From Cynocephalus volans (lineage: Eukaryota > Chordata > Mammalia > Dermoptera > Cynocephalidae), in contig NC_084462.1 in NCBI RefSeq assembly GCF_027409185.1, positions 183,882,071 through 183,946,070 of the forward strand: a stretch of 64,000 bases of DNA. Reading direction: 5' to 3'. The notes under the pieces were generated by a model. The model made no database searches. It was not told the DNA's origin and saw nothing but the letters and a program-made list of their open reading frames with translations. Of this stretch, positions 13,006 through 45,900 are shown piece after piece; within the stretch, counting starts at the first letter, position 1; the number at the start of each line of letters is the position of its first letter. Made by a program: the position numbers and the translations under genes.

Positions 13006-14184
13006 GGCCAGCATGCCAGACCACCTCATGAAAAGGGGTGTTCCAGAACTGTCCCTGACATTCCTGTCACATGCCCTGATCTATTTGCTTCCTGGTCCAC
13101 TCTGCTTTTCTGGCACATGCGTGGCTGGGGCCCCCGGTGACTAACAGCCCCTGCCCTCCAGGAGCTTTGGTCAGCAGGGAAGATGTCCCCAGCAGTGCTG
13201 TGGGGGCGACGGTTCTTCTGGTTGTATTTTGGGTAGGTGGTGTTTGTGTGGGGCCTTGGAGGAAGAGCAATGGGCAGGAGGGGTGGGGCTGGAGGAGACG
13301 AGAGGCGCAGGCCATGTGAGCACTGCCCCCCCCACAAGACCCCCGAGGGCCGCCTTTGGGGAGGTGGGCCATCAACCCTCAGCCCCACTGAGAAGCCCTG
13401 GACTGGCAGAGAGATCCTCTGAGGCAGAGTTGGGGCAGGGGCCGTGCGCTGGGGACAGCTGAGAAGAGCCCTCACTGCTCCTGTGTGCGGTGGAACGTAC
13501 TGGCCAGTTTTGAGGGGCAAGTGGCGCTGACCCTTGGAAGCTTGTGGTGTGCAGGCGATGGGTTGGAGCCAGGCTGGAGTGGGGTTTGCAGCCATGGGCC
13601 AGGGGAGGAGCACTGCAGCACATCCAGGCAGAGGGGCCCTCAGATAGCACAGTTTGCACTGGGCAGGTCAGGCCATCTCAGTTTGGCTGGCATGAGTACC
13701 ACAAGCACCAGAGTGGGAAGTCAGCCATGCGCTGGCTGTCTTTGTCAGGGCTTACCAGCTCTCACCTGGCTTCCCATAGGGGCCCCAAAGCCTCTTGCCA
13801 GGTGTGCTCCTGCAAACCGCAACCTCACGCTCTCATTTCTGTTACTTTGACGCTCCCTCACCCCCCTGCCCACCTCCCCGCTTGGCCCCACACTCCATGT
13901 TCTGCAGCCCTGCTCCCCCTGGGCCCGCAGGAATGCTGTGCTATAGCAGCTGCTCCATCACTGGTCGAGTCACTGCACAACCCCTGCCACCTTGCAGTCT
14001 ATCCTCCTCTGTCCAGATCTGTCACCTCTGTCCCAACCCTCCACAGCTAACCAAGTCCCTAAAAATAGAAGCCAGTGGCCCCACAGACTCTCACCTCACC
14101 CCGCCTACCCTCCCCTCCTGGGTGCTCACCCACCCCAGCCCCCGGCCTCCTGCTGTTCTGGACCATGCTCAGCATGTTTTCAGC
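13006..14184. other. SIVA1-AKT1 intergenic, proximal part
   Basis: Non-coding spacer between two convergent genes. The C/T-rich stretch 13800-14180 may be further decayed L2. No gene is recognised. Confidence 0.5.
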
Positions 14185-14440
14185 TCAGCACCCCCACTTC
14201 CTCTGCCTGGGGAGATCTTCCTCTGAATGTCTGTACGGTTCACTCTTTGTTTCTTTCAGGATTTGGCTCAGAGAAGCATCCCACTGTCCTAATGCATAGC
14301 ACCCTCCATCACTGTCCCTCTCCCCTCCCCAGCTTTCACCAGTGAATGTAATAACATTGACTTGTTCTCTCCTAACTGCAGTGTAGGTTCTGTGAGGGGT
14401 GGGACTATTTTATTGTAAGTATTTGTAATTCATATTTGTT
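14185..14440 (+). repeat. L2 LINE 3' fragment, sense
   Basis: Shows the L2 3' landmarks CTTCCTCTGCCTGGGGAGAT, GGATTTGGCTCAGAGAAGC and the GTAGGTTCTGTGAGGGGTGG end. Degraded. Confidence 0.6.
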
Positions 14441-14449
14441 GGGCTTCCA

Positions 14450-16075
14450 GCCATGCTGCAGCAACAGGGACTGGGACTGCACTCTGCTTTCAAACAACTA
14501 AAAAAACCCAACCCTATAAAATCTGCAGACATTGGACAGTAGCCAATGCAGGACAGTGGCCCCTGAGAGAAGGGAACAAACAAGATGAGCCCAGGGCTGC
14601 CCTGGACTGCCTGCAGAGAGCTCCCAGCTGCAGGGCACGGAGGGGAGCCAGTGAGCTGGCACCTCTCTGAGTTGACAGTTGAGAATTAGGGGCCAAGGCA
14701 GCTGGAGTTTGCACACTGAGATGCTTGAGTGGAGTAAAATTGCTGCAGAGACAGTCCCCTCAAGGCTCCTGCTGAGGCGGACAGCTCCTGTGTGGGAGAA
14801 AACTGCCCAAGGCTGAGGAAAGAGCCACTGGAAGAAGACAGGAAGCAAACCACATTCCTAACAATGAGGGTGGAGGAACCTCACCATTCACAGGCGCAGG
14901 GTAGAGTTCTGAAGGCTGTTGACTCAGTGAGGCCGGACTCGCTCTAGACTAAAAGACTGCTCTGCCCCTTCCTAGCAATTTAAATTCAGACCTCAAAAAG
15001 ACCAAACTGTTGCAAGCACTTCAACAGCTTTCCACACTTGATCTTAGCCAAAAGGCCGAGAAGCAATTTTGATAGCATTCCAGAACAAAATAAAGAAAAA
15101 AATGCGGGGGTTTAAATCCAATACCAATAAAATCAAATTCACAATGTCTGCTGTCCAATAAAAAATAAAACATGCAAAAAAGCAGGAGAATACACTGCAC
15201 AGTGAAAAAGAAAAATCAGGCAGGAGAGACAGACCCAGAAATGACACAGGTGGTAGAATAAGTGCTAAGTGAACAGGGATATCAAGATGGCTATTAAAAT
15301 ACATCCCGTCTGCTCAAGAGGGATAGAGGAAAAGAGGAGCATGTTAAGGAAATAAATGAAAGACAGAAAAATGACTCAAACTGAACTTCCTGAGATAAAA
15401 ATACAATGTCTGAGATGGAACATACGCTGCATGAGATTAAAAGCAAAATAGACACTGCAGAAGAAAAGATCAGTGACCTTGAAGACACAAGATAGAAACT
15501 ATCCAAAAGGAAACACAGAAAGGAAGAAGGCTGGTGGAAAAAGTTAGCAGAGCTCTGCTGAGTTGTGAGATAACTTCAAGCAGCCTGACGGGCCTGTAAT
15601 TGGAAAGCCATGGGGGGTGGGGGGTAGAAAATGTTTGAAGAAATAATGGCTGTAAAATTCACATTTGATGGAAACATAAAACAGATCCATGAAGATCAAC
15701 AAATTCAACATAGAAACATGGAGAAATTTACATGAAGGCACATTATCATCAAATTTCTTCACATCAGTGAAAAAGAAAAATCTTAAAAGCAGCCAGAGAA
15801 AAAAAGATACTTCATGTTTGAAGGAACAAAGACAGAGCAGACACAGACTTCGCGCTGGAAGCTGCGCAGGCGGTGGGACACTGGAAATTTAGTTTTTAAA
15901 GAGAGAAACTACCAACCTAGAAATCTAGACTCAGTGAAAATGCCTTTCAAAACTAAAGATTTCCAACATAGAAAAATTTGTGAAAGAATTACAAGGAATG
16001 TCAAAAAAAGCTTTTCAGGCAGAAGGAAAATGTCACCAGGTGGAAACTGTCTATGCAAAGGTTTGAAGGGAGGTG
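14450..16075 (+). repeat. Old LINE (L1/HAL1-type), 5' and ORF1-like part, sense
   Basis: A-rich purine-strand sequence typical of mammalian L1/HAL1, for example AGACACTGCAGAAGAAAAGA, ATGTTTGAAGAAATAATGGC, TTAAAAGCAGCCAGAGAAAA and CAGGCAGAAGGAAAATGTCA. Frames are broken throughout, so it is dead. GC content drops sharply here. A 34-base antisense U2 match interrupts it at 15034-15067. I cannot decide between HAL1 and L1 by eye. Confidence 0.7.
15034..15067 (-). pseudogene. U2 snRNA 5'-end fragment (retropseudogene scrap), antisense
   Basis: The minus strand reads ATTGCTTCTCGGCCTTTTGG then CTAAGATCAAGTGT. This equals nucleotides 1-34 of U2 snRNA with one change (third base C to T, a CpG decay). 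The match stops before the branch-site-recognition GUAGUA. It has no snRNA promoter and lies within a LINE tract, so it is not a functional gene. Confidence 0.8.
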
Positions 16076-16800
16076 AGCGCATCTGAGAGACGAGGAATCG
16101 AGGCTGCAGGGCTCCTGGCTCCAACCCATTCTGCCTCTCACTTGTCCACACCAGGCGCCTGGGCACCGGCCCACCCCATGGTCGCTGGGCAGCAGGCGAT
16201 TCCTTGCCGAAAGCAGTCCCATCAGGTGTCACCAGGTGGCGCCAGCAGCACGTCCCAGCAGCTACTTGGGCTCAGAGCTGGTTCCTGTTTCTTAGGGGGT
16301 GACCCCGCCTTGAGCAGCCTCTCCTCCAGCTCTGTACCAGACTTGCCCTGTGACCTCAAACGGGCCACTCTCGGGGCCTGGTTGTGGACCAGGTCATGAC
16401 TTTAGCCCCAGCTCTGGGCTGGGCTGTGTCCAAATCCTTCCTGGGCGTCAGGGTCTCATTCACTGCTCTGCCCAGACCAACAGCAGCTGGTGCTGGGCAC
16501 AGTCGGGCAGAGTCAGGGAAGAAGAGGGTCAGATCCCAAGGGGACAGGGGCAGCCAAGGCATCCATCTCTCCTCTCAGGCAAGTCCTGCCAGAGCTGAGG
16601 GAGGAACACCTTCCCCTGGAAGCCACCCCTGAAGCCTCCAGAGAGGGGGCTGTCCCTGGGCACAGGCCTGGTGGACTCCCACATGACCCAGACCTGCCAG
16701 GGGCATTGCTCTGAGAAGGGGCCCCGTGAGTGGGGCCAGCCTCCCACAGTGGTGTCTGGCCACACCTCCTTCCCCTGCCACCCAGCAAAGCACAAGCCAC
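16076..16800. other. AKT1 downstream flank
   Basis: GC-rich spacer between the LINE and the AKT1 poly(A) site. The motif TGTGACCTCAAACGGGCCAC near 16350 hints at a decayed MIR. No gene is seen. Confidence 0.5.
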
Positions 16801-16802
16801 AA

Positions 16803-17786
16803 ACTTGAAAAGCAGGTTTTATTGAAGAATTTGGAGGGAAAGTTCCATATTATAGTAGTAAAAATACTCAAGTTGGATGTTGTAAAAAACACCATGGTGC
16901 AGCAGCAGCGGCAGCATCTGGCCGGGAGGGCGTGGAGGGGCGGGTGGCAGCCTCCCCTCCAAAAGGGCTCTGGGGGTGCATACAGCTGGGAAAGGAAAGC
17001 ATCTAAAAGAACAAGTGCTATCATGGAGAAGTCATCAGAGGTGGATGCGCTTGGTGGGACAGCCACCAAGAACAATGACACAGGAGGGGGAAAGGAGGTG
17101 AGGGAGGGGGCTTTCCTGTCTCTAAGATTAAACCCCCCAAAACGCCTTTGAACAGCATAATACACAGCAACAAATTTAAACCTGTTTCTCTGGGCAACTG
17201 GGCGAACCCCGGCCCAGGCCCCACCCCTAGTCCCATCTTAGGGGTGCCACCTCTGAGGATGTCCTCAGAGGCCCAGCCTTAGTGCGGGGGGCAGGCATGT
17301 GCCCCACCCTGAGGGAGAGGGTGCCAGCCAGCATGCCACAATGAGGTTGCTTCTGGTGACCCCAGCTGGGCCAAGGCACTGGACCCTAGAAGAGGCGACA
17401 GCCAGGGCGGTGGTGAGGGGCTGATGAAGGGGACCGCAACAGGACCTGCCCGGACCCCACATTGCACATGGCTGCAGAAATCCTTAACGTTTTTCTACAT
17501 GAACCTAATTGTTCTGAGGGCCAAGGCCACATCTGGAGAACAAATTGGATGAAATAAATTAAGAAAAACCACCCAACGATTTTCTCCCTGATCCGGCTGG
17601 CAGGGAGGCCACTGACCACAGCACGAGGTGCCTTGCCATCCGTGCTCAGGAGGAAGCACGTGGCTCCTCTCCAGTGCACCCGAGAAATAAAAACCACTAA
17701 ATGCAGACCATTGTGCGGGGCTCCCTCTCTGTCCACTGAAGCCGTGGTCTGGAGCATGTGGCTGCCTGTGGCCAGCTGGCCCCTCC
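16803..17786 (-). other. AKT1: AKT1 3' UTR
   Basis: About 980 bases between the TGA at 17787-17789 and the poly(A) site, contiguous with the last coding exon. AT-rich blocks near 16800-16900 and 17500-17580. No coding content. Confidence 0.8.
16818..16823 (-). terminator. AKT1: AKT1 poly(A) signal
   Basis: TTTATT on the plus strand is AATAAA on the minus strand, about 965 bases after the AKT1 stop. Cleavage is expected near 16800. The surrounding CAAATTCTTCAATAAAACCT resembles the end of the human AKT1 3' UTR as I recall it. Confidence 0.85.
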
Positions 17787-38612
<20,826 letters not shown>

Positions 38613-38706
38613 GGCGCCCGGGCTGCAGAGGGCTGGGCGGCCCAGGCAATGCTCACGATCTCCTCTCAGGCGGGCTCTCCCCAGCCAGCCGGCCCGGATT
38701 CAGCGT

Positions 38707-41339
38707 CTGCAAGAAGCAAGGGGAGTGTGTGAGGCTGTGTCCGACTTGGGGTCGGCTCTTCCATCCCACCAACCTCGGGGTCTTGGCCCAGGCTTGCCCT
38801 CCCGTGGGACCTGAACTCCTGTTAGCTCAGACCCCTGTCCCCATCTCACTCCCCACTGCCAGCCTTCCCTTCCCCAAATACTCACCCCGCCTGACATAAA
38901 ACCCGTGTTACTCAACACTGCTCCCCACACCTAGGCCTCTCCTCAGCCAGGCTTCAGCCCCTGCCCCCGGCCTCTCCTCCCCGCCCTCTAAGCCGGCTGC
39001 ATGCCCACCTCCCCCATTCCCACTTCCCTGGCCCCTGTACGAATCACTCCCACCCCAGCCTCCCTACCCTGCCGGACAGACCAGCCAAGAGGTTGCCTCC
39101 TCCAGGCAGCCCCTCTGGCTGCTTTGGCCCTGGCTGGCTTGGCCTCCCTGAACCCCTGGTGCTGGTTGCTCCCGTCTGCTCTCCCTTTCTGTGGTGTTTC
39201 TACCCACAGACTGGGATCCCCGAGGCAGGGCACAGGCCTCCTCCTGCCCACTCCCCAGACTGAGAAAGAAGAGAAATTCAAACATGAAAAAGGCAGGGCC
39301 AGGAGTGCAGGCGCCTGGAGAAAATGAGAGCCCAGAGCCCTCCAGGGTGACACTAAAAACCTCCCGGGGAGAAACCCCAGGCCCCTCCTAAACCACAGCA
39401 CCCCTGCCGGTCTGAATCTGGTTCATTCATTCGGCCAACGTCTATCAGGCATCTCTGGTTTTGCCAGGCCCAGTGCTGGGCTCTGGGGACAAAGAGAGGC
39501 TCAGACGGTGCCGTCAGTGGGGAGCACCCAGTCCGGGGTGGTTACAGACCCATAATTACAGCATTCAGCAGGCAACAAACAGGGGAGGGGGGCACTGTGT
39601 AAGCCCGTGCCCTGCAGTGGCCCACCAGCCAGCCCTTGCTTGACACACTTTGGCCACTGATGCTGCACGGCCCTACCCATTGATCCCCAGCTGGGCAAAC
39701 TCCTAGGCATCCCTCAAACCCATCACACATCTGGGCATCCTGGGAAATAGCACTTGGCATGCTCTTCCTGATAGCGGTCCCTTGCTACCCGTCCACAGGC
39801 ACTCCTAAAGGCAGGAGGGTCCTCTCGGGGACCTCCAGAGTAGGTAAAGAACCTGAAGACCTCCCTGGAATAGATCCCAACACGGGTCTTTCTACAGCCA
39901 GCCTAGATGATCTCCTTCCAGGCCACTTTTCTGGCCTCCTGAGGCAGGGGCTGGGCACCCAGAGAGGGTCGCTTTGCACTGTCTTAAGCCAAATTTAGAA
40001 CAGCAGGAAGGCTCCACTGCCTCGTGTCTGATGCCAGGACAGGGAAGATCACACCTGGCCCAAGGAAGAGTGTCCAAAGCCCTCAGCAGGCCCATGGCAA
40101 TGACAGAGAGCAAACCAGACCAGAGAGAGATATTGCTGAGGACAGGGCTGAGGACAGGGCTCTGAGCCCCACACAGTGGGCACAGGGGGCTCTGGTGACA
40201 CTGAGTGGGTGTGGCCTGGAGGCACAGGGCTGGACTCAAAGAACTTGGGATGTCCCCTCCCACCCCCACCCTGGCCTGAGCCCTGAGACCTGCTGCTGAC
40301 AGTCAGACAGCTGTCGAGAGCCATGTGTAAAAATATATCTGTGCACACACACAGTGGTGTACGCCTGCACAGAAATGTATACACCAAGCCAGCGCCAGGG
40401 CTGCCTCTGGAGTAGGGCATGGGGGTGCAGGAGATCCCTACTTCCACAGCTTCCATACTGTGAGTTCCTCTACCATAAACCCCTACTGCTGCTATTGTTA
40501 TTACTTGTCACAACTTTTTACAAAACAGTCTGTGTTCTAAAAAGGCTCCCTCCCCTGCCTCCAAAGCACTGGCTCATGAGCTGTATGTGCAGCTGCGGGA
40601 GAGGGAACCAAGCTCCGTCAATGCGCCCCACCCTTCGATTGGATGAGGGGCTCAGAGTGGCCACCTGGAGCACGGCGGGGGGCCCCTGCGGCAGAGCACA
40701 GGCCCAAGCCCACCCTCTGTCTACCACAGTAGCACCCAGGAGCCAGGCCCCCTGGGGACAAGTTCAGCAGCTGTCCCGGGATGCCCACACTGGGGGACAA
40801 GCCCCAGCCGCTCTCCAGGGAGGCAGCATCTCCAGAGCTCACCCGGGACAGGACGCCGTTTCCGGGCTCAGGAGGCTTGGTAGACCTTTGCGGGCTAGCC
40901 TGGGCACCCGGCCACCAAGTACAACTTCACGTCCACGGGAAATGAGGTCTCCGGGCCAGGGCCCTCCCACAAACTCGAAGGCCGGCTGGGGCAACCCTTC
41001 CTCCTGACTCTGCCAGCTGCCTGGCTGGCCAAGCGCCCGGGGGCGCCCCACGCCCACCGCTCCCGCGCACGCACGCCCCCTCCCCAGCCAGGCGCAGCGG
41101 CTTCCCCAAGGTCACGAGGGAGGCCGGGGACGGCGGCCGGCAGCCCCGGCGCCCCGCGTGGGGCCGCCCTCCGCGCCGGGCCGCGCGCCCCGCGCCTCCC
41201 CGCCCAGGCCGCCGCTCGGCCACTTCCTGCTCCCGCTCCTGCGCTCCGGCTGCGCCCCGGTCGGCCGGCCGGGAACAAAGCGGCCCGGCCCGGGGAGGAA
41301 ATCCGGGCCCGGGCGGCGGCGGCGGCGGCGGGGACTCAC
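38707..41339 (-). other. AKT1 intron 1
   Basis: 2.6 kb between the inferred exon 1 and exon 2. It contains an L2-like fragment at about 39417-39600 and an AT-richer piece near 40330-40530. No gene is seen. Confidence 0.65.
39417..39600 (-). repeat. L2 3'-end fragment, antisense
   Basis: GGTTCATTCATTCGGCCAAC, then CAGGCCCAGTGCTGGGCTCT and GGGGACAAAGAGAGG are the reversed L2 3' end. Confidence 0.6.
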
Positions 41340-41860
41340 CGGGCCGCCGCGTCCCGGCGGAGCGCGGGCCTAGCCGGGCCGCGGCCTCCGGCGCCCGCCG
41401 CTCCGCATCCCCGCGGGCCGGCGCTGGGCGGGGCCGGGCTGGAGGCCGCGGCGGGCGGGCGGGCGCGCGCTGCTCGGGGCCGGGCCTCGCGTGCCGCCGC
41501 CGCCCGCTGCCCGCGCTCGGTGCTCGGCCGCCTGCTCCCGTCCTCCCGGGCTGCGCCGCTGCGCTGGGCCGGCCGCCCGCCGCGCTCGGTCCTGCCGCCG
41601 CCGCCGCCGCCGCGCCGGCCCGCCCTCTCCCCGCCCCGCGCCCGCCCCGCGCCCGGGCCGCCCGCCCACATCCGCCTCCGCCGCCCGGGGCGCCCCCACC
41701 GCGCGGCCGGCGGCCAGGGCTGGGCCCGATAACGGAGCGGTGCAGCAGCCCCCGCAGCGGGGACCGGGCCGGCTACCGGCCAGCCTGGCGCGGCGCCGCG
41801 TCCTCCCCGGCCTCGGTTTCCCCGTTTGCACAGTGACCCGGCGCTTCTCGGCCTAGCTCT
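41030..41860. promoter_or_regulatory. AKT1: CpG island and promoter of AKT1
   Basis: Extreme GC and CpG density, with GC-box motifs, no TATA box, and CCG/GGC runs at 41311-41333 and about 41590-41615. Typical TATA-less growth-control promoter. Minus-strand transcription is inferred from the donor at 41339-41338. Confidence 0.8.
41340..41560 (-). other. AKT1: AKT1 non-coding exon 1 (5' UTR), inferred
   Basis: A good minus-strand donor, GGCCCG/GTGAGTCC, ends at 41340 inside the CpG island and is the natural partner for the exon 2 acceptor at 38707. The upstream border (transcription start) is not visible; 41560 is a guess. Alternative first exons, as known in human, are possible. Confidence 0.6.
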
Positions 41861-42555
41861 GCCACGACACTCTTAGAAGGGCCCAAGACCGGCCTGGGCG
41901 AACCCGGACTCCTGCTTGCACTGGGCGGACGGGGTATCGGTCAGGTGGGCTTCCAGAATGTGCCCCACGTGTGCACAGCCCTTGCTGGCCGGCTGGGGGA
42001 GGCAGCCAAGAGTGTCCTAAAAGGCCTAATCCGAGGACCCTGCCAAGGGAGTGATCCTCTGGAGGGACTGCAGGATGAAAGCCAGTTCAAGGTGGGCCTG
42101 GAAGGATGGGAGAGGGGGACGTGGTCCTTCGTCCTCATGCTGGCAGCTGCAAAAGTGCTGACAGGGAGGAGGGGGCATACCTGGCCTGGTGTACCCCCCT
42201 GAGCTGGGTGCAGACACCACAGAAGGAACTGCGTTGCGGGGGGACAAGGGCTGTGACAGCTGAGACAGCCCAGGACCCTCCCTGCTGGACTCACTGGCTC
42301 TGCAGTCCACGGGGTGACAGCCAAGGGACCGCCCCAGAGGCAGGGGGCTCCACAAGGCCGCGTCCTGTGAGCGGGACGCAAACCCCTCCCTCCTGCAGAT
42401 TCACAGGACACTGCAAGTGACTCCCACCCAGACCCTTCCCTACAGCCAGGAGTTCCTCCAACGACTGCCCCTCCCCCATCCCAGACGCCCAGAGTTGATA
42501 ATGACCCTTTTGTGAAGGGAAGACTCTTGCGAGTTACCTTCCTGGCACTAGTAGG

Positions 42556-42575
42556 TGGGGGTGGGGGTGGGGGGG
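42556..42575 (+). other. G-quadruplex-type run
   Basis: Four G-tracts of five or more separated by single T residues. Sequence-only prediction of a stable intramolecular G4. Confidence 0.6.
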
Positions 42576-44334
42576 TGTCATTTTGTTTTTCATCCACGGT
42601 CAGAGTTCAGCTTGGGGCTGGAGGGACACAGTCAGAGGCAAGTTCAGCCCAGCCTAGTGCCCAGGACAGAGTCTGCAGCCAAAATTGGGGCTCAGTCCCA
42701 GCCTCTTGGTGCTGGCCAAGAGAAGGACACTCCTCAGAGAAGGACTCTCTCCCCCTACACAGGGTCACTCGCTCCTCAGTCAGGGGACCCCCAGTTCCTG
42801 CCTCTCCCCTTGGCACCTCTGCTCCCCAGCCCAGCTGTCCCAGCTCGGACCACGTAACCCCAGGCAGGGCCCTGCCTCCAGGAGGCCACGTCAGAGGCCC
42901 TGTCAGTCTGTGCGGCTCAGGCCAGATGCCTGACCCCAGGGTTGCCCCCAGAGCCTGGGCGTCTGACCTCTGTCCATCACTCACCCAGTAAACCTTCCCC
43001 TTGGGCTACCTGGGACCCCCTCTGGGACTGTCTCACCTGCCCACTGCTCTCCCAGGAAGGGTTCTCTGTGCTCACCCCCCATCCCCATCCTGGGCTATCC
43101 ATCCATGCTATGAGAAGGTGGAGGGGAACTCCGGGGAGGAAACAGAGGACCAGAGGGGCACGGAGCAGGGTGGCTGGCAAGTGGCCGCTGGAGACTGGGA
43201 GGGCGCCCTCTCGTGGAAGATACGGCGACTCCCCAGGCTGCTCTCATGGTGGTCCAAAACCCAGCTTACTCTCCAATGGCCCGCCTCCTGCCTGCTCCAG
43301 CAGGGTCGTGAGCCCGCAACCCATCCCATGCAGCGCCCGGTGCTGTCTCTGCCTCTGCGTGAGCCTGCCCTCCCCCACGAGGCTGGTGTCTCCCAGTGCG
43401 AGGACCATACCCCTCTCCTCTGGCCTCCTGGGGCTGGGGGCGGGGTGGGGAAAGCGGAGCTCTTTCTTCAGGAAACAACCCCTCCCCCCTCCAGACAGAA
43501 TGACAAGGAGAGGATCCAGCTCCGTGGCCCACCCTGGCCACTGATGGGACTGCTGAAGCGCTCCTTAGCCAGATGTTTCCAACAAAAACTGCTGCACCCG
43601 GCCCCCAGGGAGGGTGCGCCACCTGCCCCTCCTGGGCCGCAGGGGCCTCCTACTCTGTCACCTTCTGCAGCTGCTGGCCATAGGGCAGGACTTGAGGACT
43701 GGTGCCCCAGGCTGCATGGTCTCAGCAGCAGCTGCAGGGCGAGGCCTTGGGGCAGCTCCCAGGCCAGATGGCCACCCGCGTCTGAAGAGACTCTGCCCGC
43801 ATCATTGCCACTGCTGACTGTGGCTCTGTGACGGCCTCCTGTCATCCCTGTGCCTGAGACTGCATGGGCCAGAGAGTTGATCCGAGGGCCACAGGCCAGC
43901 TGGGTTCCCGGCACCAGCTATGGGCTGCCTGGGACAGCCCCTCTTCCCAGGGTGGTGGGGGGCAGCAAGGACTTGAACTCAGACCATCAGACCCGAAAGT
44001 CACAGGGGGCCTCTCTCCCACTGCCGGCCCCAGCCCATGTCTAGCTGGGCTGGCCTTCCAGGCCCAACCCCAGGCTCCTGCAGGCTGGGTCATGACCTTC
44101 TCCACTCCCCAAAACTTCTATCAGTTCCGAAAGGCTCCCTTTGTCCCACCAGCCAGGGAGGGCAGGCAAGGGCCCTCACTCCCACCTGGAGTGGGGAGCT
44201 GTCAGCCGGTAACCCAGAGCCAGCCTCCCCTTCCTGCCGCCTCCGGGGGCTTGAGGGTGTGGTCTGGGGAACCACAGAGGAGCTGGGATTAGGGACGGTG
44301 GGACTAGTGGCTATCAGTCACAGAAGCCACTGTC

Positions 44335-44590
44335 ATGCATTCACTCAACAGACATTTACTGAACCCTACTTTGTGCCCAGCCAACTTTCAAGCACCAAGG
44401 ATACAACAGCAAACAAAACAGAGCAGGCAAGAGACAGTATATCCATGATCACATGACACAGGGTGTGCTGGAAAAGGCTAAGGCCAGAGAGGAGGGTGGG
44501 CAGCGGGGTTGGAAGAGGATCTTAGCTAGGGTAGTTAGGAAAGGGAAGAACATTCCAGAACCTGAGTGACCAGCAAAGCAAAGGCCCCAA
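44335..44590 (-). repeat. L2 fragment, antisense
   Basis: Reversed L2 3' end: TGCATTCACTCAACAGACAT, TTACTGAACCCTACTTTGTG, GGATACAACAGCAAACAAAA, then GGAAAGGGAAGAACATTCCA. Confidence 0.75.
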
Positions 44591-44639
44591 GATCTTGCTG
44601 TGGGCTGGGCCCTGCAGTTAATTTTCACAAAGAAGACCC

Positions 44640-44765
44640 CGAGATGCAACCTTGTTCCCATTTTGCAGATGAGGATTAAGATTCAAAGAGGTGACGGGTC
44701 ATGGCCAAGGTCAGGAGGAGCCAGCGGCAGGACTCTGATCCAGGCAGGTCTGGAAGGGGCCAGTC
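44640..44765 (+). repeat. MIR fragment
   Basis: TTCCCATTTTGCAGATGAGG, then AGAGGTGACGGGTCATGGCC and CAGCGGCAGGACTCTGATCC, in MIR order. Confidence 0.7.
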
Positions 44766-45900
44766 ACATCCGGGTTCACCCCAAACTTACTTGAATTCAG
44801 CTCCTCCTGCTGGGGGCTGGGGGAGGGGAGATTGTTATTTAAGTGGGTGGAGGGAGGCAGGATTTGGGAGCCAGGGCTCTGCTGCCCCTGGGCTGGTCTT
44901 TGTGGCCGTGAGTGACGTGTGAGTCCAGGGGTCCAAGCTGCACTTTCCAGGTTTAGGAAATAAAAATGCAGGACGTCCTGTCAACTGTGAATTTCAGGTA
45001 AACAAGGAATAACTTTTTACCACTACAATGTGTCTTTCCTTCCCACAGACTTTAGATTCTAATGCCAGTGAGCTCCAAGGCCTCTGGCAGCCCCTCAGGC
45101 CCCCACCCCACTGGGTTTGAACAGGACCCCTGGAGGAACCCCCCCATCTCACACTGGGCACTGTCTTCCAGGACACTTGCTCCTCTTGCCCGCCTGGCGA
45201 GGGTCCCAGCCTTTGTAATCCAGCCCGTCCCCCGCCACACCCTCCAACTCCCGGGCGCTCCCGGGGCGGCTGGCTGTGCAGCCTGGGAATTCGGAATGAG
45301 GCTCCCCATTCAGCCACTTACTGCCTCCCTAACCGCCATCACCAGGAGGTATAAAAATAAGAGCACCTAAGTACCGAGGTGTTGGAAGATGATCCGAGCA
45401 GTGGGCCAGGAGTGCCTCCAGACCTGCTCGGTCAAGGGCAGCCCCTCTAGGTCGTGCCCCTGGGAAAAGAGGGACCCCAGCTCCTGAAATCTCATGGTTT
45501 CCGCTCACACCTTCCGGATGCGCCTTGCACCCAGAACGCTCTGCCCCCGGGATGTCAGCCCTGGCCCCTCTTCCTGCCTGCCCTGGGCTCTGGAGGAGCT
45601 TCGGCCTCCTTCCATCAGGGCGTTTGTCCCCCCCGTCCCGTCCCGCGACATCTGCTGGGACGTGCGCTGTTCTCCGCGCCTCTCCAACCACAGCTCAGTT
45701 CGCCGGGTCCCCAGTAGACGCTGCGCTAGGGTCTGCTGCAGGGTGGGAGGCGCCTGTCCTGGACTCCAAGGTCGAGACCCCCCGCTGGAGAGCTCGGGAG
45801 TGGGTTCCAACTGAATTAACCTAATTCAGAACGAGGCCTTCAAGAAGAAGCGGGTATTATCATCTTTTCAAAATTTACGACCCCTTCCCTGACTCCCCTC

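Larger units (their letters stand above)
41861..45900. other. AKT1-ZBTB42 divergent intergenic region
   Basis: 4 kb between two head-to-head CpG-island promoters. Contains a G-rich run at 42556-42575 able to form a G-quadruplex, an L2 and a MIR fragment at 44335-44765, and a TATA/MEF2-like A/T motif at 45350-45361. No gene is recognised. Confidence 0.6.

Noticed and set aside
15034-15067. Functional U2 snRNA gene
   Set aside because: Only the first 34 of about 190 nucleotides are present, with no PSE/DSE promoter and no 3' box.
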